64,000 nucleotides of DNA, from contig OV884013.1 in NCBI GenBank assembly GCA_930367205.1, positions 86,181,333 through 86,245,332 of the forward strand, written 5' to 3'. A program made the translations under genes and the position numbers. This document shows positions 39,701 through 51,700 of the stretch, one piece after another. Every line of letters begins with the position of its first letter. Positions within the stretch are counted from its first letter, which is position 1. The DNA is from Acanthosoma haemorrhoidale. Its lineage: Eukaryota > Arthropoda > Insecta > Hemiptera > Acanthosomatidae. Under the pieces are notes generated by a model. The model did not search any database, had not been told where the DNA came from, and saw only the letters and a program-made list of their open reading frames with translations.

Positions 39701-42700
39701 CATCCTTCCTGATCCTATTATAATACAAGACTCTCCCGTCCATATTGAGGTCACTGGTCACATCATAAATATCAATTTCAATATATCAGGCAGTTTTGTG
39801 AGGCACCCGCCTGCACTTTTGTCGTGATCAGGCATTCAAAATTTATTTTCAGTCTGAAGGATTCTCACAAATCGCAATTTAAAATTTGTATAAAATGTAG
39901 CTAAGCTACAGCTTTATAATAACCTATTGTAAATCTATGCACCACCATTCCCACATCGACGGCAACAGACTGTTGGGAAAAATTAGGTTAAGATTTTGTT
40001 GTTAGATGTATGTTAATTTTAAGACTATGATTAATAAGGTGAGCCCCAACACTTTTAAATATGTTTAAACAATCAGTATATAATGCACATTATACTTTTG
40101 TAACAATCACAAATCGCAATGTAAAATTGTATGAACTGTATCCAAGCTACAGGACATATAATGAGCTACTGTAAATGGATTCATTTATTTAGTCTATACT
40201 GATTTCCATAAGTTATAATAACAAGGAGATATGAAGAGGGAAAAAAATCAGGATTCTCAAAAAAAATATGTTATATTCTATATTGTTACTACCTACGTTT
40301 AATAAAAGTAATATTGTGCAGTCTAATCAAATAAAAAAGACATTCACATAGTAAACTACGGAATACCTTTTTATCATGTAGTATGAATAATGAATAGTAT
40401 TGTTATTATTTCGTCGTTTTCGTTAGTGGGTGCATATCTGGGCTCAACTCAGGTTACTGATATGAAAGCGTTCTGAGAAATAAACGATATCGTTGAGAGA
40501 GTGAGATGTATTTATTATTTAACTATTGATATTGTTGAAACATTAGAGTATTTGTATAGTTATTGTTTATGAACGCATTTTAAAACAATAACACCGGAAC
40601 AGACTTCAGCACTTGAGAGGGCTTGTGTACATACTGATTAAAATACGTTTTTAGGGGGGTCAGCTGGCGCTATGGATATTTTGGGCAGTTAATTCCTGTA
40701 TATATTTAGCTGCACTTAGCTGAGTGTCTTATACGGTCATGGGCTAGATTAGATATATGTCGATAAAGCATTTGACTCCGTATAGCGGCCTGAGCTGTGC
40801 TTAATTGAAATTGATTCATGTGCTATATGTAGGTAATATTGGTGCATTTTCCGATATGTCTATAAAGTGGTGTAATAATATATTGTTATGATGCCACAAG
40901 ACGGCCAATAGTTAGCGATGCTGTTAAACATGAATATTAAAATAAAAAAATACTTCTACGTGAGAAACGTAGCGATTGCTTTGTAACAATATCAAATAAT
41001 GACCAAATACTGATAATTCTGGTTACATTGACTTAACAGGTTGAGCAAAGTACATCCGGTGTTTCCCTTAAAAATTAGAAATTAATAGCTTCTTAGTGGT
41101 CGAAATTGATCATCATTGTGGTACGGTTATTTCAACCCTTGCGATTAAGGGAAGCTTTTCAAATTTACATGTCGTATTTAACATTTGTTTTCAATAATTG
41201 GTGGAATTAGATGGTGTAGGTATAGATTATGCACCACAGGTGTGTGTTTTCCATCTCATTGTGGCGTAAGTGTTTGCTCACCTTGGCCATATAAAACTGG
41301 TCACTTAAGAGCTCTAGTATCTACAAATTGTCATAAAGGATAAATGAAATATTTACTGTTTAGAACTAATGATTATAAATAAAATTACTTTTAATTCATC
41401 AATTGTTCTAATAATTTAATGTCTGGGGGGCTTGATGCCGTTCAAGCACATGGTTTCCGATTCCTGGTCTTTAAACTTTTAAATCACTGCAAAATAGAGG
41501 TCTATTTCTGACATAGAATGGACACGTCAGGTGGCTCCCATCTGGTAAATGCTAGGGAATAGCTGCACCGGAACTGACTATCTTGAACACTTGGTCAAAA
41601 GGGGGAAAATTAATTTATTTTTTTATCATATTGGGTAGCAGTCTGGTTCGGTTATTTTATCATCCTCTTTATTAGTCACCTGAGATTTCAACTAATGACT
41701 TTGCTCAGAAATTATTGTAAGTGCCCTCTTCATTCGAACACTATTCTGAGTGGAACGGTTACTAAAATCTGACAAGTGGCTGGAATGTATAAACTGTAAA
41801 GTTCATACGTTGAAATTTGACTAAAATTATAGTTATGGCCGAGTTTCTGACAAATCGAACTATCTATGATGTTGCAGTTGGAGCGCTGTACATTGACCTA
41901 GCCAATTTTACCTAATGTCATGGACGTTGCAAAGTTATTACCAGTGAACACTCACCAGTAACAATCATTAGTAGTGGTATGAAATCCCACGGTTATTAGC
42001 CAAAAAAAAATCAATGAGATGGCTTTGAGATCGAGAGGACCTGGGTTTGAGACGTTACTACAATTCTTTGCCCAATAACCTTTTATTTTTAATCCCTCCA
42101 CTCCCATATCTGCATCTTAGGGTTACCTTATTCTGTAGCCTGTCTCCATTCCAATCGAAAATTATTAATTTAGAATAGTAAATGCCAGGATTTCTCCTAG
42201 CTAAAGCAGTACAGCTAAGCTTAAGGTTACAATGTGGGACATATTACATAAATCAAAGCTTTGTAAGGGTACATTATGTTGCTGTCATGGGCTATTTCAC
42301 CATGGCCATAACACAAAGGAAATAGAAGAATCACTTCTTCAATTCTCGATGTTGAAGAATATACTTTCTTAAGACCTAACGCCCAGCTAAGGATAAATGC
42401 ATTTTTTTTTTTTCATCTGTGTACTGCTAATTTATAGAATGTAAAGAATTTCCTTAAAGCGGTGAAAGAAATGCGGTTATAACGGGAAAATGAAGGCGCC
42501 TGAGAAAAACACCAGACCCTTTGAAGAAATGTTTATTCCTTCGGGGCTAAAACACACAGGCAAATGCATTTAAATTTTAAGTTGCCGCTGTTTGTTTATG
42601 TTCATCTTGTTCAAATGTTTATTCAGTAACGTTAGGCGTAGTTCGTTACTGTTCATTGTTTCTGATGTCATCTCCATTAGTCATTAGCCCATTCATTTTA

Positions 42701-45700
42701 GTTTATTATATTTCAAAGTAGACTTGACTCATTGTTGTATTGAGCAATGAGGTCTTCATAGCGATGGATTCAGACGTAAAACTTTTGTTGTTTCAATGTT
42801 CGGTAACTTTTGCTAAACATTTACCACACGAGTCATCACTAGAAAGTCAGAACGGGTTATGCAGGCGTTTCTCTTAATAAAAGAATTGAACCTTCGTCTT
42901 ATCTTGTTGGCATTATTACTTTATAATTATGTAAGTAAGTTTCGGCACAGCAATAAAGCGAGTCATTTTTTGATAATTTCTTGCTCTCGTTATAAGTTGC
43001 AATGGCGGGGTATAGATACCCTCAAAATATGAGGGGGGGATGTAAAAAGTATACAATGTTAAATATCTCGTATTTTTATAAATATTACTGGTAATTATGT
43101 GAGACTTCTCGTATAAGACTAACTGGCAATTACCAATAATAATGCTCGTCAATCGTCGCCAAGTACAAGCTGAGGGGAATATTTTGTATCCTTGAATCTT
43201 TGGCGCCCAACGATGTGCTGTCGATATCATGTTGTGTCTAAGACGCAAGCCAAACCAACATTGTAGGTTATGTAACTGGACGGCAACCGTCTGAGTCAAT
43301 CTTCCGTCGGTTGTTCGTTTGGCGTCAGACCAAGGAAGGCTATATAAATTCGCATTGACACGAAATCGCAATCCACATCAAGTTAGGGATTTCATTAAAG
43401 GATTAGAACTGAAAGTATGTTAAAAACACATGTGTCTCCTACAACCAAGTCGTATTTATTTGTGTGCTACTTTAGTTTAGTTTCATACCAGCTTATAAAC
43501 AAATGTATGTTAACTTTTATTTGAGCGTTGATTCCTATTTGTATATATTCAAAGTTGATATAAGACCATCTTATAAAGCTACCTTTAAGAAATCAATTTG
43601 TTATTAATACAAAGCAAATTAGAACACCTTATTTTATATTCAGCGTTTTTCAACCTTTATTCTAACATCTAGGTATTTATTTGTAACAGTTTGGTGACCC
43701 AAAAGGATCTTGAATTGAGTTCAAATCCTGTGAGACAGACGCAAGGTGGTACCTATGTTTCCATATAAATGTTAAATGCTGTATTGTACAGTGATTCACA
43801 TGCTCCCGTTGTAATAACTGCGCCGAAAACATTTTCTTTAGTTTCATTTGTTACGATAATGCTACACAAAAATATAATTATCATAGTCTCAAATGAAATT
43901 TTTTGTAATTAATTCATTGAACCTGATCTTTCATTTTATCTCTCGTGGTCTTATCTAATGATTCAGAAATTACAAGATCTCGCAATTAGTAGATAACAAT
44001 TAATATTATCCTAAAATTTCTCAAGTTGATAAACCGATGCATCATGATGTACTTCAATAAATTGAAGTTGATAAAATTATGGTGGCGGCTGGAAAGCTGC
44101 CGTAAATTAATTTTAATTAATATATTTTATTTATTAGATTATTATATTGACTTGTTATTGATTGATTTTATTATTATATTATGTATGACTTGTCTTTATG
44201 TAAACAGTCAGCATTTGTATTATTATACTTTTTGTTTGTATTTCTGTTATTTATCACAATATTTTTGCAGATATACACACTTACAATACCTATTATGTCC
44301 TAAAATGAGAATTACTTTTAATTTCACTTTTATGATCTACAATACAATAAATCGATAAACTCAACAATCAAACTGTTTATAATGTAAGAAATGACTAATG
44401 TTATAAATAACTGCATCTTTGTTGGAATTTAAGTATTAAACAGAAAGTTTAAAAAGCAACCGTTTACATTTGCTGTACAGACGTTATTCAATAAAATACA
44501 TTCCTTTTAATAAATCGAAGTAAGGCAGGAATACATTATAACAATTTATGATTATTTATAAATGAGTTGATGAATTCGTTGGGATGTCTGCTTAGGGTGA
44601 TGAAAGAGATCCTTTATACAATATTAATTATGCTTTATTGGGGAAAATTGTGGATTGTGTTGAGCTTTTCCTAAAGCATAGTAAGCGCCGCGATTTGATA
44701 AACATTCTTATCTCAAACAATGTAATGTGATACTTGACAATGAAAATTTGATTCTGTGTCAATTATCAAAATATGTTTATAAACGATTAACATCTGTGTG
44801 AGCTTTTTAATGAATTCAATCCGAAAATTATTATAGTGAGATCAAGGATTTTATCTTTTAATAAAATTTGAATGGTTGACGATCCTCACATTCAAATCTG
44901 TATTTGTTTTTTTGATACCTTGACCTTTGAATCTCCTCTTGTTTTCAGACAACACAGTGGCATAAACGAACCTATTTTTGTTATGGAATACCTAGTCCAT
45001 TAAAAAGATTTTGATTTAATTTATTTTCGACGTAATTCAACGATGATACATTTTCGAACTACATAATCATTTACAAGATGCGAACAATAATATTTCGAAG
45101 GAAACTTATTATGGGTTTATTTCGAGGTATTCAGTTTTAGGCATAAAGTCAAAATTGATTCCAGCCATTAGATAGAAGGTACAAAGATAGGATGACACCC
45201 TTAGTAAATAATCGTTGTGTATTTTAGTCTGTCACTGTGCCAAGAAGCACGTTAAAGTTACGAACATCTACCCATAGTGTTCTTTGTATTGCAGTGTAAC
45301 TTGGGAGACCAGCGATTGGTCTCGCACAGTTAAATTCTAATTTAAAAATAAACAAGGCGAGGATAAAATTCAATGCGTATCGAAAAATCTTTTTACTAGA
45401 GGGTTTTGAGTGAAACTTTTACTGAATTTTCGGACGCTGTATTTTTTTTTTTTTTTGATTGGTGACTAAATATCGACACTCCATAATCGACCGGATGATG
45501 CTCTTATAATTCATAGACTGAAGAAAACTGCAATTTTATTTCTATCTGTGATAATTGTTCAAACCTATCACGGAGGAGATGACAGGACTAGGTTAATAGT
45601 TCAGGTGGTTTGTGATTAGAAATGGAAATTCAAATCAAGTGTGGTGCTCGGTTTCGTTAACAGTTGTAATAAACGATTTTTATGAAATATTATATTTATT

Positions 45701-48700
45701 TGTGGTATTTATACAGCTATTTTTAATAATTATTGATGATTTTAAAGGCTGGTTTAATTAAAGTTCATTAATCTCTTAATTATTTTTTATTAATAATCGG
45801 GACGTCGATTTATATGTAATTTAATATTATACTTAGTACGATAGAAAAATATTGGCTTTTTAATTACTAATTCATTGATTACTAGCCCATTTTTTCGTGA
45901 TGTTTTATTCTTTTATCATTGGTACATGAAATAGAATTCCCATGGAAAATATCTTTTGTTTTAATGCCCTTTTTTCGTTTGAGTTTTTTTCCAAAACTTA
46001 CAAACGACACCAGATATCTATTAATGATATAGATGTGAACCAGGACTCTCTCCATTCCCGTAATTAGTCCAAATTTTAATAAATTCACTGTGAAAAAAAC
46101 TTAAACACTTCTGTGCTGAGATGGCAAAATTTTTCACTTTTTCTAACATAGCGATTTTTTTATATTCCAGAATTTATAATTACTATAAAAAGAGACTATA
46201 AGTATTAGTCAACTACAATTGGTAATACGTTCACTCGTGGAAAACAACTTGGTGATTCTTCATAACACTACAGTACTTATAGACTCGCATACATAGGGCA
46301 TAGGATGGGATGTGAACAAACCTCTTTGTTGATGGGATGAAAACCTCTTTGTTGGGAAAAGTGACTTATAACGTTTTGGCATCTGAGCACAGCTGTTATC
46401 TAAGCCGTTGTTCATAGATTCAGGTATATGACGAAATACAGTTTCCCTATCTTTTTTCAGAGTCAGTTTTTTCTCTTAGGGCTCGGAAATAGTTCTAAAA
46501 GTCAATTTTTTTTCTACGTTTCGAATTGAAAAAAAAAACAATCGTTCATTTCCATACAAAGTCGAATGCGCATTTCATATGACTTTAATAATTGACCTGC
46601 TTGTTGCGGTGCTTACTCAGTCTCATAATAGACGGGCAATGTTTGTATACCCAAGACTAGAACGCAAAAGATCGAGTGCCAAGCCCGTGCATACGTTCTA
46701 TTGGCTTCAAATATAGGTTATGGCCCTCCTAGCGGCTTTTTCTGAGCGCTGCAATCTTGAATTAGCTGTAACACGACACTACAAACTTATAACGGAATTC
46801 AAAACTATTCACTCTTAAGCTTATAGAGCACACGTCAGTCTCAGAATGTATTTATGCGCAGCCCTAACGACATATTTTCATGCCATAATCAAGGGGGAGT
46901 GTTAGGTTAAAAAATAGCTAACTAGCTTACTCTTTGGAAGGTTTGTGTAACTTAATTTCATTATTCGTCTGCGGGATGTTAATATGCAGGAATGCCAATT
47001 ATGATGATAAGAACAAATAATATTTACCGTATTGTTAAGTCGAGTCTGCCCCTCTTAAATACTACAACTGACAGTACAATTCTTCAAATTATGTAAAGTG
47101 GTGTAATTGTTCAACTGTAAGCTGGTAACTCTGTTATTTTGTGTTGGCCATTGTTTCCGGCCACATCGCGAAACAACACATTTGTCGCAGGACTATTGCC
47201 AAAATAGCTGGCGGAAAATAGTTCTTTTTCAGGAAATTATATTCCTGGCCAAACTGGGTGAGATTTGTCAAATTCGCTATTTATTTTTTATTATAAGATA
47301 CCCAAATCATTTAGATGATCCCAACGCCCTTTTAGGAGATGGTTATAAAGGTCCTTGGGTGTGATCTGGGTGCCTTTTAATTTTATGTAATCTTTCTGTT
47401 TTCTTGAAAAATAAATTTCTTCGTTTGTTTTTGGTTTTTTTATAGCTCTCAAACTCATAAAAAATAGGATGTGGGAAAAATAAAAGGAAAATTATTTTGG
47501 ATTGATGGGTGCCTTTCACTAAGGGGAGTCCTATTTGAAGGATGTATGAGAAGGATATGGGTTGTGGGATGCCTAAAGGAGGCTGGTGGGTTCGGGAAGG
47601 TAGTGAGAGTCTACCTATGGTGAAAAATTTCTTCGTCATTTCATTCTCAATTCTTATTCCACGTACGGAGTGAGTGGGTGTGGGATGCCTAAAGGAGGCT
47701 GGTGGGTTCGGGAAGGTAGTGAGAGTCTACCTATGGTGAAAAATTTCTTCGTCATTTCATTCTCAATTCTTATTCCACGTACGGAGTGAGTATTGTCGGG
47801 AAAGAGCAGCATTCAAACAACAAAACCCAGTGTTTTTATTATTTTATTTCTTAAAATGTTCACGACAAAAGAAGAAATCGGAAAAATGCTCTTTTACATT
47901 TAAAAAGTTTCTAAAAAATATGTAAATTGTAATTAAGACTACAAAAAAGGTACATAAAAGTTATAGAAACTATAAAGCAGACAAGAAAAACTTAGTTGTT
48001 TAAAACTATAATAGTCTTTCAACTGCAGCGATCTCAGATAAATCTAAGATAGATAGAAAAGGTAGAAAAAATTTTTCTATTCGTTTCTTTACCAACGATA
48101 CAGAGACTTTTGATAGGGTCGTAAGTTGCCTCTTACCTTTCTTGGAGGCAAATTTCCTTTCGTTGGGTCCACAAGGAAACTTTCCTGACAAATCTCACCC
48201 CTGATACAGCAAGGATTTCGACAGGCACTCAAATTATAACAACAAAATCTGTTCACTTAGATAACCTTGACAACAGAAGTTGTACCTCCACCACAAAAAT
48301 AGTAAAATATGGCGCAAATTATTGTAATATTTTTAGATAGGAAATTTAACTAATAACACTTTTTAAAGAACGCTGTTCTCTCTTTAAATGATGAAACATT
48401 TCAGGCAATGTCAATTATAAAAGTTTAGCGCTAAATTTCAATTTTTCCAAATTTTGAGAATTCTCACCATTACATGTGCTGTAACCGTTAGACGGTACGT
48501 CCATAGAACCATAGATCATAGCCCAATCGGTAAGTAGGGCTGGCAGCTCCCCCCCCCCCCCGGCAGGTAATGTCATATTCTTCTGACCCAGAAAAGTAGG
48601 AGTCATTCATTTTTAATTTGCATTTGAATTTTAATCCGAAATTTTAAACGTATAAATATGTGTTGAAGTGTTCGCAAACTAAGAAGAGCCTTATGTTCCT

Positions 48701-51700
48701 ACCATGTGTTACCTACCCCCTGGGCTACCCCTACGGTCACATATATCAACATAACTTCTCGCCAATGACGCTTATTCCGTCAACGGTCTTTGAAAATGTG
48801 ATGTTCAATCCTTGAGCCATTTTCCAAAAATACTAGCAGCCTTGTCGAGCCTCTGCGTTTAATGATACCAACGACGAAGGCTAGTTATAGTTAATTTTGG
48901 ATCAAGGTGCTGTCAAAGGTTTGATAAGGTCTAATTAAATCTCGTTATATTTTATTATAGCTTTTTGAATTAATGTGACAACCCACAATTTCCAATTTTA
49001 TAGAAATTAATAAAAATGAGAATATAGTGCCACTTATTTAATTTATTGGAGTGTCTGGCAAAAATTCAGTAGTATGTATATTTGACGTTATATTTGAGGG
49101 TACAGCATAGTTATTTATCAATAATAAATTATATATTTGTTTTAATGATTTTAATTTCTTCTTCACTCGCCTGTAAGATATTATAACGTGTTGGACAACA
49201 TTCTTCATTTGGGACAATCAAATTGTATTTGCTCTCCTGTTTGTTTTTCTTTGAGTGCTATTGAGCTGGCTCCAATTTAAGAGAAGAAATTAAGAATTAT
49301 TAAAACAGTTGCTAGAACATACACTATTTCCTCAACGTAAATGTCAGTGGCTTCCAGCCTGCTACTATTAAATAATTAGAACGTCAAATCACTATTCAAT
49401 ACAAATTGAAACTAAGCTAATTTACATAGCTTCCTCTTCAGCAGAGTTACCGCCCGATTTATTTATTACTCAATTGAGGGTTTGTTATTTTTTAATTACT
49501 ATAATTCGTTTCTATCGTCAATGGATTGTGAATTATACAGGATGTGAATCATTGATTTTATTTTTATTGTGGTTGATAAAACTATGTTACAGGACTTCAG
49601 TCCGAAAGAAAAAACAACGGACTAGAGTTATTGATAAGTATGGGGTGACATTTGATTTACATTTTCTTATTTTATGTTATACCCCATGGCCCAGTGAGTG
49701 AAACCCATGAGACAACCCCGCCTGGGGCACGTATCCCGTGGCAGGAGAAGAGGGAGAAAAAAAAGGTTTTATTTTCTATTATTCTCCATCTAGGGTTTGC
49801 TTCCTGTATATTTGCCCGCCAATTCTCGCATATTGAGTCTGTGGACGAATTTACTGGAATGAAATATGAGAAAAATGCTCCTGGAGAGAAATACCAAAAT
49901 ACAATAATCCTATGAAAAATAATTTATTTGCAAATACCAACGGTGTAATCCATAAACTCGACAGTTCAAATTTATTTTCTGTTATCGCTATTCACCCTAT
50001 GTATTTTTTTTTTCAATTAACGTTGAAAGAAATTTCATATCTTAAGGGAGCCCTTGACAAATAATTGACATATAAAAACCACATATAGGTCTAATTTATC
50101 AATTAATCTCGCCTTCATTTAATTAATAATAATTCTTCATAATTTTATTTAGGACACGACCTGTTATTGGGGAGAACTACTATATTCACTTAATAAAATA
50201 CATTTTGTCATTCACTTAATTGTTTCATGCAATTAATATTGACGATATCTTAATTTAGAGAGATGAGGTTTATTAACTACGTCTATTATGATAGGTATTA
50301 TAAAGGTGCATTGTAGAACCTAGGTACTTTTATTTTAGGAGTGAATATATTCCTGAAAAGGATAAGAAATCCCTGCCATTCATAAGAAGCTACTTTGAAA
50401 TTAATAAAAGCTCTTTTTAAAGTAATAAGCAGACTTTTAGTTATACTACCCAGACTTTAAGGCAAATAACCAGCGCTTTGATCTGCGATCTAAGATCTAT
50501 TGTAACATTGATGAGAAAATGGAAGAAATACGGCATTGCCTGGAAGTTGAACAGGCCGGAATAGCTTAGGCGTCAAATTTGTTCATTCGGTCCAGACATT
50601 TCATTAAACTCTCTTTAAGTGGGTTTACGCGTGGTCAATGATAGTCGAGGGGCATACTTGATGAAACACACTCCGTGGGAAATTCGGTGATGAAATTATG
50701 GAACCAATTTTAATACATTCCCTCATACTCACCACAGCCATGCCTTACCAGGTGTTTTGCTTGGATTTGTGGCAGACGGCCCATGTGACGTCATACACCA
50801 AAGATGGCGGCCACCCGGACATCGTCTGGAATTTTCGACCCTTATTGGGCCATCCCACAAATTTTATTACTCTTAGCATCTGCTTAGTGTTCGTTCACGG
50901 AATATCATAATTTACTAAATTATATAAAAAAACATTAGTAGGGACTTATAATTCACCACTGAAATAGAAAAGAGAGGCAGTATTCGTTTTGGACATCAGT
51001 AAACTTAGCACACAAATATGCTATCTTTAGAAATTCTTCTTCAATCTTTAGCAGTACATAAATTTTCAATCCACCATAATAAGAAACCCACAAAAATACC
51101 TGTCTACAACTCATTTATATTGTATTATCAAACTTTAAGTTACAAATAGCAACCATAATCTACCTAAAAATCAATTTTTATATTTTGTGATTATTTATTT
51201 TTTCATTTCTATTATGATCTTATTCAATAGTAGTGTAGTTTCCTTTTGAACCATATATTATTGTGTTGCAGAAGAAGCGTACGTGACGTTGGCCACTAAC
51301 GATACCTATGGGCTTGGCGCCCTGGTACTAGGCCGGTCGCTGCGAAGGGTAGCAACGGCCAAGCAGACGGTCGTCATGATCACTCCTGATGTCTCGCAGA
51401 AAATGAAGTGAGCAATAAATCTATCCTAAACCTTTAAACAAAAATTGGTTAATATCCAGCGTCGGGTTACGTTATCGTTTCGCATGTTATTCCTTGGTCT
51501 TAAGTTTAGTTTATTTATTTTTTATTTTATTTATTTATTTAAAGACTTTGTTAATTGCCATGTTTCACAACACATTCACAGTGCAAAGTCGACAGTAGAA
51601 ATTTGTTTCAGTGAAGCTAATCCTGCTACAATCATCTATGATCTATTTAAAACATGATGATCTAGAACTAGTACATCAGATAGGTCATATCACATAGAGA

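Noticed and set aside
42916..43371. 151-codon minus-strand open frame
   Set aside because: No family motif, no splice or start context, and its 3' part has ordinary intronic composition. Kept only as a note.
42030..43735. B-box-like motifs near 42046 and 43711 as tRNA genes
   Set aside because: No paired A box, anticodon stem or acceptor stem could be built; at most old SINE remnants.
48006..48191. Lys/Ser-rich minus-strand open frame with an internal GTAAGA donor and an acceptor-like TTTGTCAG
   Set aside because: No protein family recognised, and the acceptor lacks a pyrimidine tract.
50804..50880. ATG of the YY1/TISU motif as an alternative glycogenin start
   Set aside because: Its only donor-like GT before the stop gives the wrong phase for exon 2; the joined frame stops within ten codons of exon 2.
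50698..50910. 70-codon plus-strand open frame over the CRE/YY1 module
   Set aside because: No motif and no phase-compatible donor. It overlaps regulatory sequence that explains its GC content.
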